Origin: an uncultured Flavobacteriaceae bacterium
Lineage (GTDB): Bacteria > Bacteroidota > Bacteroidia > Flavobacteriales > Flavobacteriaceae
DNA: 64,000 nucleotides
NCBI GenBank assembly: GCA_947500435.1
Contig: CANMRV010000006.1
Location: 1 to 64,000, forward strand
Reading direction: 5' to 3'
The position numbers were made by a program, and so were the translations under genes. The notes under the pieces are model-generated. The model had not been told where the DNA came from and searched no databases. It saw only the letters and a list, made by a program, of their open reading frames with translations. Shown here in pieces: positions 27,255-35,194 of this stretch. Position 1 is the stretch's first letter, and each line of letters begins with the position of its first letter.

Positions 27255-27712
27255 AATTAGGACTTGAGATTCAAATAAGTAAACTGCTTTTATAAGTAGT
27301 TTGAGATTTGGATTTTGATTAAATTAAGTATCACTTTCGGCATATAAAACGATGATTTGGGCATAATATTTCATTGCTTTGAAAATTATTTTTTAAATCA
27401 CAACCAAGGCCTTAACATGCTATAAGTAATGCCATTTAAACTCATAACGGCAGAATTTTCTTAATAGTATTGTTAACCTTATGTTTTATTCCTTTATTAA
27501 GGTTAGGTTGTTGATTTCGACTGAGCCTGAATATTTGGGTAATTAGAGGAAGTTCAACTTTTTTAACCTTGTGGAGTTGAAATTCTTAAAAAATAATGGA
27601 GTTGTTATATAAGATATCCTCAAAATACCCGTTTACGTGTCATACAACCGATATATTTTTGTTGTCGGAGATATTTAATAATTTTTGCCAATTAAACCTA
27701 TTCTTGAAAGAA
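27255..27712. other. 458-base gldJ-porV intergenic region
   Basis: This AT-rich divergent region holds the porV promoter (27631-27661). I see no convincing TAnnTTTG element facing gldJ, no RNA gene and no coding remnant. In F. johnsoniae the large porU gene lies between gldJ and porV; none of it is recognisable here. An open frame runs from 27596 into porV, but its first 39 codons cross the promoter and lack a signal peptide. Confidence 0.6.
27631..27661 (+). promoter_or_regulatory. porV promoter
   Basis: TTTA (27631-27634), a 19-base spacer and TATTTTTG (27654-27661) match the Bacteroidota -33/-7 consensus with one mismatch. Transcription would start near 27667, downstream of the ATG at 27596 and upstream of that at 27713. 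Confidence 0.6.
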
Positions 27713-28861
27713 ATGAAGAAATTATCAATATTAGTTCTATTTGCCTTTGTATGTAAGTTATCGGCCCAAGATAACGATAGGGTAATTACAACAGCAGTTC
27801 CGTTTTTAACTATTGCGGCTGATGCAAGATCAGCAGGTATGGGAGATATGGGAGTAGCAACATCAACAGACGCTTTCTCACAACAATGGAACCCAGCTAA
27901 ATTTGCGTTTGCAGAACGAAAAATGGGAATAGGTGTGAGTTATACACCATACTTGGAGAGTATCATTACTGATATTTCTTTGTTAAACGCTACTTTTCAC
28001 AACAAGATTGACGATCAAAGTGCTTTTGGTATTGGTATTAGATACTTTACACTTGGAGAGATTGAACTACGACAGTTTGCAAATGACCCTGGTACCATAG
28101 CCAAGCCAAACGAATTGGCACTCGATGGATCATACTCTAGAAAGCTTAGTGAGACTTTCTCTATGTCAGTGGGAGGTCGGTACATTCGTTCAAACCTCAG
28201 ACTACCGCAAGACAATAATGTAGACTCGCAGGCTGCAAGTTCATTTGCAGTTGACGTTTCTGGTTATTACCGTTCAAGAGAGAAAGCTTATAACAGTTTT
28301 GATGGAAGATGGAGAGCAGGATTCAATTTTTCTAACTTAGGTGGAAAAATTCAGTATGACGAAGGAGGTCAGGAAAATTTCTTGCCCGCAAACTTAAAGG
28401 CAGGTATAGGATTTGATTTTATCCTCGATCAAGATAATGTTATTGGAATAACTACAGAATTTAATAAATTGTTAGTGCCAACTCCTCAAGATTTTAACGG
28501 CGACGGTGTTCTAGATAGAGCGGATAATGATGAGTATCAGTCCATCGGATTTTTTGAAGGTATCGGGAAGTCTTTTGGAGATGCACCTGATGGCTTTGGT
28601 GAAGAGTTAAAAGAATTTACTTGGGCACTTGGTGCTGAGTATACGTATCAAGATTCTTTCATGATTCGAACAGGATACTTTAACGAAAGCGAAGAAAAAG
28701 GTTCTAGAAAGTATTTTACTCTTGGAGCGGGTTTTGCGTTTAAGTCTGCTCAGATTGATTTGTCTTATTTGTTCTCAACTTCTCAGGTGCGTAACCCATT
28801 AGAAAATACGTTGCGTTTTTCACTTACCTTTAGCCTAGGCGAAGAGTATTTCAATGAATAA
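27713..28861 (+). CDS. porV: Type IX secretion outer membrane protein PorV
   Basis: PorV is an outer membrane beta-barrel of the FadL fold that shuttles type IX cargo from the SprA translocon and, with PorU, forms the attachment complex. The revised start gives 382 residues beginning with a signal peptide ending KLSAQ. Family features are FLTIAADARSAGMGDMGVA, QQWNPAKFAF, FGIGIRYFTLGEI, FAVDVSGYYRS, RAGFNFSNLGGKI, PANLKAGIGFD and the C-terminal barrel strand. The longer frame from 27596 would place 39 non-signal residues in front and cross the promoter. It is followed by a UUCG-loop terminator. Confidence 0.92.
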   Translation: MKKLSILVLFAFVCKLSAQDNDRVITTAVPFLTIAADARSAGMGDMGVATSTDAFSQQWNPAKFAFAERKMGIGVSYTPYLESIITDISLLNATFHNKIDDQSAFGIGIRYFTLGEIELRQFANDPGTIAKPNELALDGSYSRKLSETFSMSVGGRYIRSNLRLPQDNNVDSQAASSFAVDVSGYYRSREKAYNSFDGRWRAGFNFSNLGGKIQYDEGGQENFLPANLKAGIGFDFILDQDNVIGITTEFNKLLVPTPQDFNGDGVLDRADNDEYQSIGFFEGIGKSFGDAPDGFGEELKEFTWALGAEYTYQDSFMIRTGYFNESEEKGSRKYFTLGAGFAFKSAQIDLSYLFSTSQVRNPLENTLRFSLTFSLGEEYFNE

Positions 28862-28880
28862 CAAAATATATAAGTAAAAA

Positions 28881-28915
28881 ACAAAACCTGCTTTCGAGCG
28901 GGTTTTGTTATTTTT
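28881..28915 (+). terminator. porV terminator with TTCG loop
   Basis: A 12-base stem, ACAAAACCTGCT with AGCGGGTTTTGT (one wobble), closes a stable TTCG tetraloop and is followed by TATTTTT. Confidence 0.85.
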
Positions 28916-28941
28916 AGGAATAAGTTACCTAAACCCAATTA

Positions 28942-29427
28942 ATGAAAAAACAGAATGTAACTTTTGAACTTGAGATTTATGAGTCACTTGAAGAACTCAG
29001 TAAAGTGGACCAAAAGTTGATGCGAACGGCAGTTGAAGCTCGAAAAAATGCGTATGCACCCTATTCGAATTTTCAAGTAGGGGCGGCTTTGCTTTTAGAA
29101 AATGGAGAAGTAGTTATTGGTAACAATCAGGAAAACGCTTGCTACCCAGCGGGACTTTGTGCCGAGCGTGTGGCGATATTTCAGGCGGGCGCTAAATACC
29201 CAGGTGTTGTGATTACTTCTATTGCTATTTCTGCTACTTCAATGAACTATCAAGTTGATACACCAGCGGCTCCGTGTGGTAATTGTCGTCAGTCAATATC
29301 CGAATATGAAGTAAAGCAAAAGCAACCCATTCAACTACTTATGATGGGAGAAGTTGGTGAGGTTATGAAATGCAATTCTATTAGTGATATTCTTCCGCTT
29401 GCTTTTACGAACTCCTTTTTAAAATAA
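28942..29427 (+). CDS. cdd: Cytidine deaminase
   Basis: A zinc enzyme deaminating cytidine and deoxycytidine to the uridine forms in pyrimidine salvage. The 161 residues hold the active-site motif CAERVAIF, where Glu is the proton shuttle, and PCGNCRQ. Together the cysteines form the three-Cys zinc site of the tetrameric class. YAPYSNFQVGAALL is the conserved N-terminal part. It is separated from porV by a terminator and from pdhA by a promoter, so it is probably monocistronic. The nucleoside transporter at 51.7 kb could feed it. Confidence 0.95.
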   Translation: MKKQNVTFELEIYESLEELSKVDQKLMRTAVEARKNAYAPYSNFQVGAALLLENGEVVIGNNQENACYPAGLCAERVAIFQAGAKYPGVVITSIAISATSMNYQVDTPAAPCGNCRQSISEYEVKQKQPIQLLMMGEVGEVMKCNSISDILPLAFTNSFLK

Positions 29428-29507
29428 AGTCAAAGTAGTATCGAAATCTACAATTTTACATGCCTTTGTTACAGGCGTAATTTTCAATAAAGCTTTTTCT
29501 TCAATTT

Positions 29508-29538
29508 TTTCCCACTATTGATTTAATATGTATTTTTG
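29508..29538 (+). promoter_or_regulatory. Promoter of the pdhA-E2 operon
   Basis: TTTC (29508-29511), a 19-base spacer and an exact -7 element TATTTTTG (29531-29538) lie 39 bases before the pdhA start. Confidence 0.6.
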
Positions 29539-29577
29539 TTTTTCGTTTTTACCGAAATTCTACAAATACGTTAGTTA

Positions 29578-30573
29578 ATGGAAAAAATCACCAAAGAGGT
29601 CTACTTAAAGTGGTACGAAGACATGCTGTTTTGGCGAAAGTTTGAAGATAAACTTGCCGCTGTATACATTCAGCAAAAAGTTAGAGGATTCTTACACTTA
29701 TATAATGGTCAAGAAGCGGTTTTAGCAGGAGCTTTACATGCCATGGACTTGACCAAAGACCGAATGATTACGGCATATAGAAATCATGTTCAGCCGATTG
29801 GTATGGGCGTTGACCCCAAAGCTGTAATGGCTGAATTATATGGTAAGGTTACCGGAACCTCAAAAGGAATGGGAGGTTCCATGCACATCTTTTCAAAAGA
29901 ACACCGTTTTCATGGTGGTCACGGTATTGTAGGTGGTCAAATACCACTAGGTGCTGGAATGGCGTTTGGAGATAAATATGCAGGTAGAGATAATGTTACC
30001 TTGTGTTACATGGGTGATGGTGCTGTGCGGCAAGGTGCTTTTCATGAAGCCTTAAACCTTGCTATGCTTTGGCAATTGCCAGTGGTGTTTGTTTGTGAGA
30101 ACAACGGTTACGCAATGGGAACATCCGTAGAGAGAACGTCATATTCTACCGATATTTGGAAACTAGGTCTAGGTTATGAAATGCCCTGCGGACCTGTAGA
30201 CGGAATGAACCCCGTTACTGTTGCTGAGGAAATGAGTAAAGCTATCGAGCGCGCCCGAAGTGGTGGGGGGCCAACTTTTCTAGAAATGAAAACCTACCGT
30301 TATAGAGGTCACTCTATGTCAGATGCCCAACATTATAGAACCAAAGCTGAGGTAGAGGAGTACAAGAAAATTGACCCAATAACGCAGGTTTTAGATATCA
30401 TCAAAGAAAATGAGTACGCGACGGATGAGGAAATCAAAGCGATTGATAAAAGTATAAAGGAGCGCGTTGCTGAATGTGAAAAATTTGCCGAAGAATCAGA
30501 TTATCCGCCCGTACAACAATTGTATGATATGGTATACGAGCAAGAAGATTTTCCATTTGTAGAACATAAATAA
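29578..30573 (+). CDS. pdhA: Pyruvate dehydrogenase E1 component, alpha subunit
   Basis: A thiamine-diphosphate enzyme decarboxylating pyruvate and reductively acetylating the E2 lipoyl group, as an alpha2beta2 tetramer with PdhB. The 331 residues include YNGQEAVLAGA, RNHVQPIGMG, GKGSSMH-like KGMGGSMHIFS, the ThDP/Mg motif GDGAVRQGAFHEALN through ENNGYAMG, and the phosphorylation-loop type YRYRGHSMSDA. E2 starts 7 bases downstream. The beta subunit is encoded separately at 55.8 kb. The substrate could also be a branched 2-oxoacid, but the neighbouring E2 with two lipoyl domains favours pyruvate. Confidence 0.94.
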   Translation: MEKITKEVYLKWYEDMLFWRKFEDKLAAVYIQQKVRGFLHLYNGQEAVLAGALHAMDLTKDRMITAYRNHVQPIGMGVDPKAVMAELYGKVTGTSKGMGGSMHIFSKEHRFHGGHGIVGGQIPLGAGMAFGDKYAGRDNVTLCYMGDGAVRQGAFHEALNLAMLWQLPVVFVCENNGYAMGTSVERTSYSTDIWKLGLGYEMPCGPVDGMNPVTVAEEMSKAIERARSGGGPTFLEMKTYRYRGHSMSDAQHYRTKAEVEEYKKIDPITQVLDIIKENEYATDEEIKAIDKSIKERVAECEKFAEESDYPPVQQLYDMVYEQEDFPFVEHK

Positions 30574-30580
30574 GAGATAG

Positions 30581-32227
30581 ATGGCTATAGTAGTAAATAT
30601 GCCCCGTTTAAGTGATACCATGGAAGAAGGCACCGTTGCCGCATGGTTGAAAAATGTAGGCGATAGAATTGAAGAGGGAGATATTTTAGCGGAAATCGAA
30701 ACTGATAAAGCTACAATGGAATTTGAATCCTTCAACGAAGGAACCTTATTACATATTGGTGTTGCTGAAGGTGATACTGCTCCAGTTGATGTTTTATTGG
30801 CGATTATTGGAGAAGAAGGAGAAGATATTTCTGGATTATTAAATGGAAGTGCTGCTCCCGTAGAAGTAAAAGAAGAATCTGCTGCCCAAACGGAAGCTGT
30901 TTCTGAAAATGCTCCAGTTGCAAGTTCGGAAGCTACTGAAATTCCTGAGGGAGTTGAGGTAATTACCATGCCGCGTTTGAGTGATACCATGGAAGAAGGT
31001 ACAGTTGCTGCCTGGTTGAAAAAAGTAGGAGATACTGTTGAAGAAGGAGATATTCTTGCTGAAATCGAAACTGATAAAGCGACCATGGAGTTTGAGTCTT
31101 TCTACTCGGGTACCTTATTATATATTGGAATTCAAGAAGGAGAATCTTCTCCGGTAGATGAGGTTTTAGCTGTAATTGGTCCAGTAGGTACTGATGTTGA
31201 TGCGGTTTTAAAGGGAAGTGCTTCTGGTGCGGCTGCAAGTGCTCCATCCGAAGAAAAGAAAACAGAAAAACCGGCTGAAACTAAAACGGAAGCTCCAGCA
31301 GCAACCGTTTCTGCGACTGACGGACAGCGCATATTTGCTTCTCCATTAGCTAAGAAAATAGCGAAAGAAAAAGGGGTAAATATCGCAGACATAAAAGGTT
31401 CAGGTGACCACGGTAGAGTTGTAAAGAAGGATGTTGAGAATTATCAGCCTGTCGCACAAGCTACAACCTCAGTTGCGGCTTCTCAAGAAGCTTCAACAAG
31501 CAGTGCAGTTGCTGCCTCTCCAATCATAAACCTTCCTGTAGGTCAAGAAGGTACTGAAGAGGTCAAAAATTCGCAAATGCGCAAGGTCATTGCGAAGCGA
31601 CTTTCTGAATCTAAATTTACGGCACCGCATTATTACTTGAATATCGAAGTTGATATGAGTAATGCGATTGCTTCTAGAAAAAGAATTAACGACTTACCTG
31701 AAACCAAGGTTTCTTTTAATGATTTGGTGGTGAAAGCCTGTGCCATGGCATTGAAAAAACACCCACAGGTAAATACAACTTGGGGTGATACGGCAATGAT
31801 TTATAATCAGCACGTTCATATTGGTGTTGCTGTAGCAGTACCTGACGGATTGATGGTACCTGTATTAAAGTTCGCGGATCAAATGTCATTGACGCAAATT
31901 GGAGCTTCAGTAAAAGATTTAGCAGGTAAGGCTAGAAATAAGAAACTAACTCCAGCCGAAATGGAAGGAAGTACGTTTACAGTTTCTAACTTGGGTATGT
32001 TTGGTATTACCGATTTCACATCGATTATCAATCAGCCGAACTCTGCAATTTTATCTGTAGGGGCTATTGTGGAAAAACCAGTCGTTCGCAACGGAGAAAT
32101 CGTGGTTGGTAATACAATGAAAGTAACTTTAGCTTGTGACCACAGAACAGTAGATGGTGCAACTGGGGCTCAATTTTTATTGACACTTAGGTCGTACCTA
32201 GAGAATCCTGTGACAATGTTAGCATAA
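30581..32227 (+). CDS. Pyruvate dehydrogenase E2, dihydrolipoamide acetyltransferase with two lipoyl domains
   Basis: The core enzyme of the pyruvate dehydrogenase complex, transferring acetyl from lipoamide to CoA. The 548 residues hold lipoyl domain 1 (Lys43 in ETDKATMEF), an Ala/Pro/Glu linker, lipoyl domain 2 (Lys166, identical motif), a second linker, a peripheral subunit-binding domain (ASPLAKKIAKEKGVNI, about 250-290) and the catalytic domain (MRKVIAKRLSESK to the C-terminal ACDHRTVDGATGAQFL with the active-site His). The lipoyl domains derive from an internal duplication visible in the DNA. It is followed by a strong terminator. Confidence 0.95.
   Translation: MAIVVNMPRLSDTMEEGTVAAWLKNVGDRIEEGDILAEIETDKATMEFESFNEGTLLHIGVAEGDTAPVDVLLAIIGEEGEDISGLLNGSAAPVEVKEESAAQTEAVSENAPVASSEATEIPEGVEVITMPRLSDTMEEGTVAAWLKKVGDTVEEGDILAEIETDKATMEFESFYSGTLLYIGIQEGESSPVDEVLAVIGPVGTDVDAVLKGSASGAAASAPSEEKKTEKPAETKTEAPAATVSATDGQRIFASPLAKKIAKEKGVNIADIKGSGDHGRVVKKDVENYQPVAQATTSVAASQEASTSSAVAASPIINLPVGQEGTEEVKNSQMRKVIAKRLSESKFTAPHYYLNIEVDMSNAIASRKRINDLPETKVSFNDLVVKACAMALKKHPQVNTTWGDTAMIYNQHVHIGVAVAVPDGLMVPVLKFADQMSLTQIGASVKDLAGKARNKKLTPAEMEGSTFTVSNLGMFGITDFTSIINQPNSAILSVGAIVEKPVVRNGEIVVGNTMKVTLACDHRTVDGATGAQFLLTLRSYLENPVTMLA
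30599..31104 (+). repeat. Internal DNA duplication encoding the two lipoyl domains
   Basis: Segments 30599-30735 and 30968-31104, 369 bases apart, are highly similar at the DNA level (shared runs include AGTGATACCATGGAAGAAGG). Differences are mostly third-position. They encode the two nearly identical lipoyl domains of E2, implying duplication or ongoing gene conversion. Confidence 0.85.
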
Positions 32228-32250
32228 GCCAGTTTATGTAAATAATAGTA

Positions 32251-32284
32251 AAAAGCATCCGTCATTTGGCGGATGCTTTTTTTA
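32251..32284 (+). terminator. Terminator of the pdhA-E2 operon
   Basis: Stem AAAAGCATCCG/CGGATGCTTTT (11 bases, 8-base loop) is followed by more Ts, 24 bases after the E2 stop codon. Confidence 0.9.
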
Positions 32285-32310
32285 TCTTTAAAATCTAAAT
32301 AAAACATAAT

Positions 32311-33372
32311 ATGAAAATAGTAACGGTTTTAATGACTTTTATTTTCTTGGTGAGCTGTGGCTCAACAAAGATGAAGGAAACAGATGCATCAAATGTTCAG
32401 GCAGTACCTACAACTTCAAAAGTAATGGAGGATGAATCGGCACCAGCTGCTGACGCCCAACAAGGCCAAATGTCTGCTGAAACAAAACTAATTGCTCCTG
32501 TTCCAGATTTTTCAAATAGTGAGGGTATCGGTAAAATCATGAATTTTTTAGCTTCGGATGAATTGCAAGGAAGAGATTCCGGTAGTGAAGGTATTGCGAA
32601 AGCAGCCGATTTCATCGAAGGGATATTTACTGCAAACGGAATCAAGCCGTATTTCGCAAATTTCAGAGACACGCTTTCAAACTTTAACCAACTCGCTTAT
32701 AATATGGTGGGAATGCTCGAAGGTACAGACCCTGAATTGAAAAAGGAATTTATCGTTTTAGGGGCGCACTATGACCATATCGGTAGAATACAAGCCAAAG
32801 ATGGTGATGATATCGCAAATGGCGCAAACGATAATGCATCCGGTACGACTACAGTTTTAGAGTTAGCACGCTATTTTGGAAAAGTAAAAGCGAATAAGCG
32901 TAGCATACTATTTACGTTGTTTAGTGCTGAGGAGCAAGGACTACTGGGTTCAAAACACCTTGCTAAAAAATTGAAAGAGTCCGGACTCAACCTTTATGCC
33001 ATGCTCAATTTTGAAATGGTTGGAGTCCCATTGCAAGACAAAGATTATTTAATGTATTTAACGGGGTATAACTTGTCCAACTTGGCCGATGTTAGCAATG
33101 GGTATTCTGAACAAATGGTGGCTGGTTTTCTTCCCAAAGCAAAAGAATTCAATTTGTTTAATCGTTCTGATAATGCTCCTTTTCATGAAATCTATAATGT
33201 GCCTTCTCATACCTACAGCACGTTTGATTTCACCAATTTTGACCATTACCACCAAGTAGGTGATGAGGCTGAAGTTATGGACTTTGGCCATATGGCGAAT
33301 GTTGTGAATGTATTGATTCCTGTAATGGAAGGCATCATCAATTCCCCAGAACAAGAAATCAAATACAACTAA
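32311..33372 (+). CDS. M28-family zinc aminopeptidase lipoprotein
   Basis: An envelope-attached metallopeptidase, probably releasing N-terminal amino acids. The lipobox is FLVSC (Cys17). After an Ala/Gln-rich spacer, the peptidase domain carries LGAHYDHIG (zinc His and Asp), NGANDNASGT (bridging Asp), FSAEEQGLLGS (catalytic Glu pair), a Glu in NFEMVG, and the last zinc His in FDHYHQVGDE. All metal ligands expected for M28 are present in 353 residues. The SDR gene begins immediately after its stop codon (TAAATG), showing tight coupling. Secretion to the periplasm or surface is inferred. Confidence 0.92.
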   Translation: MKIVTVLMTFIFLVSCGSTKMKETDASNVQAVPTTSKVMEDESAPAADAQQGQMSAETKLIAPVPDFSNSEGIGKIMNFLASDELQGRDSGSEGIAKAADFIEGIFTANGIKPYFANFRDTLSNFNQLAYNMVGMLEGTDPELKKEFIVLGAHYDHIGRIQAKDGDDIANGANDNASGTTTVLELARYFGKVKANKRSILFTLFSAEEQGLLGSKHLAKKLKESGLNLYAMLNFEMVGVPLQDKDYLMYLTGYNLSNLADVSNGYSEQMVAGFLPKAKEFNLFNRSDNAPFHEIYNVPSHTYSTFDFTNFDHYHQVGDEAEVMDFGHMANVVNVLIPVMEGIINSPEQEIKYN

Positions 33373-34050
33373 ATGGCAAATATTATAATCACAGGTTCAA
33401 GCAGAGGAATTGGTTTTGAGCTTGCCAAACTTTTTGCAGATGAAGGGCATCAGGTTTTGGCTTTATCAAGAAATGACAAACCCATTTCCGATTTAAATCA
33501 TAAGAATATTACTTCTTTTCCCTTTGACCTCTCTAAGGAATCAGATTTGGATAAACTTAAATCGTTTCTCGAAGAATGGAAGTCCGTAGATATTCTTATT
33601 AATAATGCTGGTAGACTTTTGAACAAACCCTTTTTGGAAACGAGTGCTTCCGAATTTGAGGAAGTATACAAAGTAAATGTATTCGGAGTTGCCAGTGTAA
33701 CGCAAACAGTTTTACCTAAAATGCCTAAAAATGGTCATGTAGTTACAGTAAGTTCAATGGGTGGTGTACAAGGAAGTATGAAATTCCCGGGACTGTCAGC
33801 GTACAGCTCAAGTAAAGCAGCGGTAATTACATTAACGGAATTATGGGCAGAGGAGTTCAAAGAAACAGGTCCGTCTTTTAATGTACTTGCCTTAGGAGCC
33901 GTTCAGACTGAAATGCTTGAAGAAGCTTTTCCGGGGTATCAAGCACCAACTACAGCTTTAGAAATGGCGGAGTATATAAAAGGGTTTGCCCTTACCGGAA
34001 ATAAAATGTACAACGGAAAAATGCTTCAAGTTTCAAGTAGCACTCCTTAA
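33373..34050 (+). CDS. Short-chain dehydrogenase/reductase (SDR)
   Basis: An NAD(P)-dependent oxidoreductase of classical SDR type; the substrate is unknown. The cofactor motif is TGSSRGIG (residues 7-14), followed by NNAG and a catalytic Ser in VTVSSMGG and YSSSK (Tyr-xxx-Lys). At 225 residues it is slightly short but complete. It starts directly at the stop of the M28 peptidase gene and is followed after 3 bases by a 96-residue orphan, forming a three-gene operon with no obvious metabolic theme. Confidence 0.9.
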   Translation: MANIIITGSSRGIGFELAKLFADEGHQVLALSRNDKPISDLNHKNITSFPFDLSKESDLDKLKSFLEEWKSVDILINNAGRLLNKPFLETSASEFEEVYKVNVFGVASVTQTVLPKMPKNGHVVTVSSMGGVQGSMKFPGLSAYSSSKAAVITLTELWAEEFKETGPSFNVLALGAVQTEMLEEAFPGYQAPTTALEMAEYIKGFALTGNKMYNGKMLQVSSSTP

Positions 34051-34053
34051 CTT

Positions 34054-34344
34054 ATGAATCAGTTTCAAGAAGGACGACAATTTGTAAATCGCTGTACACC
34101 ATGGCATCACTTGAAATGCGTTTACATTACTGGTAAAGAAGTTTTTAAGGATGGTAAGGAGGGAAGGTCTACAAGACATTGGTGGCGTATGTCATATATT
34201 GGGAGAGCATGTGTTGACCAATACGGTAAATTCTTAGGAGCCATTTACGAAGCACTATTTGCCGTTCCGCATTATTTGGCAATGGGTGTCGGAAATCTCG
34301 TGGGTATTATCGCTTACCTATTAAATAAACCAAAAAAGGTTTAG
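34054..34344 (+). CDS. Hypothetical protein, 96 residues, operon partner of the SDR
   Basis: I do not recognise a family. The protein is basic with several Trp, His and Cys residues in the first half (NRCTPWHHLKC, TRHWWRMSYIG). A hydrophobic C-terminal half (about 62-90, FAVPHYLAMGVGNLVG...) could be one membrane helix, ending in KKV. It follows the SDR stop after 3 bases, so it is likely translated from the same mRNA. Its stop overlaps that of the convergent cyclophilin gene. The spacing and normal codon use support a real gene; the function is unknown. Confidence 0.65.
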   Translation: MNQFQEGRQFVNRCTPWHHLKCVYITGKEVFKDGKEGRSTRHWWRMSYIGRACVDQYGKFLGAIYEALFAVPHYLAMGVGNLVGIIAYLLNKPKKV

Positions 34345-34970
34345 TTCCCTTCAATGAAATACACTTTTTGAATCACATCTAACTTCGGAAACTCTTCAAA
34401 ATACTTTTTCCTGTTGGTGTATAAGACATCCATTTTTTGTGCTGAGCTTCCACCGTAACCAGAATAGATTTCTGAAACCACATCAATACCCTGAATTACT
34501 TTTCCGAATGCGGGAAATCCTACTACATCATTATAATTGAGTGTATCTAGTCGAGAGTTGTCCTGTAGATTGATATACAAGTCGGTTGTTCTTGTTTCTT
34601 TACCGCCCCGGGCAAAGCTCAAGGTACCTTTTTTGTTGCCTAAAATTACTTTTTCATCAGGTATCTTAAACCTATTCCAAGCTTTGGTAGCTAATGTGTC
34701 ACTATTCCCAAATTGAGCAACAAACGTGGGGACTACCCTATAAAAAACACCATTATCAAAATACTTGTATTTCACCAATTGGTAAAAACGGTCTGCCGCC
34801 TTCGGGCTCCATTCTCGCTTCACCTCGATGTCAAAAGTCCCTTTGGTTGTTTCAAAACGAGTGGTGTAGAACTCAGGGGCAATTTCTTTAGTCCATTTTG
34901 ATTTGAATATAGATGGACTGCAACCAATCATCAAAGTTAGTAGTAGGACAATAGTTAGTTTTTTCATCAT
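34341..34970 (-). CDS. Peptidyl-prolyl isomerase lipoprotein, cyclophilin type
   Basis: Predicted to catalyse cis-trans isomerisation of proline bonds in exported proteins. The 209 residues begin with a lipoprotein signal (LTLMIGC, Cys17). The cyclophilin domain has FDIEVKREWSPKAADRFYQL, YFDNGVFYRVVPTFVAQFG, KGTLSFARGGK, LYINLQDNSRLD and VVGFPAFGKVIQGIDVV. The catalytic Arg region (FYRVVPTFVAQFG) is kept. It is a single gene convergent with the M28/SDR operon and divergent from the large surface protein gene. Confidence 0.9.
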   Translation of the reverse strand: MMKKLTIVLLLTLMIGCSPSIFKSKWTKEIAPEFYTTRFETTKGTFDIEVKREWSPKAADRFYQLVKYKYFDNGVFYRVVPTFVAQFGNSDTLATKAWNRFKIPDEKVILGNKKGTLSFARGGKETRTTDLYINLQDNSRLDTLNYNDVVGFPAFGKVIQGIDVVSEIYSGYGGSSAQKMDVLYTNRKKYFEEFPKLDVIQKVYFIEGN

Positions 34971-35194
34971 CTTAATTTGGAGGTTTTATAGCATTGAAGG
35001 TGCTATTTTCTAAATATGAATTTTGCCATTCTCTGAATATGTGTATTAGCAAACGAGTTTCTAACACCTTTAAAAATAAAGTTTTATACTCTGCAAAAAT
35101 GTGTGTCCAAAAAAAGATATGAGCAATTTAAGACTGGATATGTATTTTGTTTTATTGACTTTGTGCTTATTTTTAAGGAAAACATCCGGTATTT

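Noticed and set aside
27596-27712. N-terminal extension of porV
   Set aside because: It crosses the promoter elements at 27631-27661 and precedes a clear signal peptide, so it is untranslated.
30496-31086. A 196-residue minus-strand frame
   Set aside because: It is antisense to the pdhA end and the two lipoyl domains of E2. Its Ser-rich composition and internal repeat mirror the duplicated lipoyl DNA and it has no recognisable domain.
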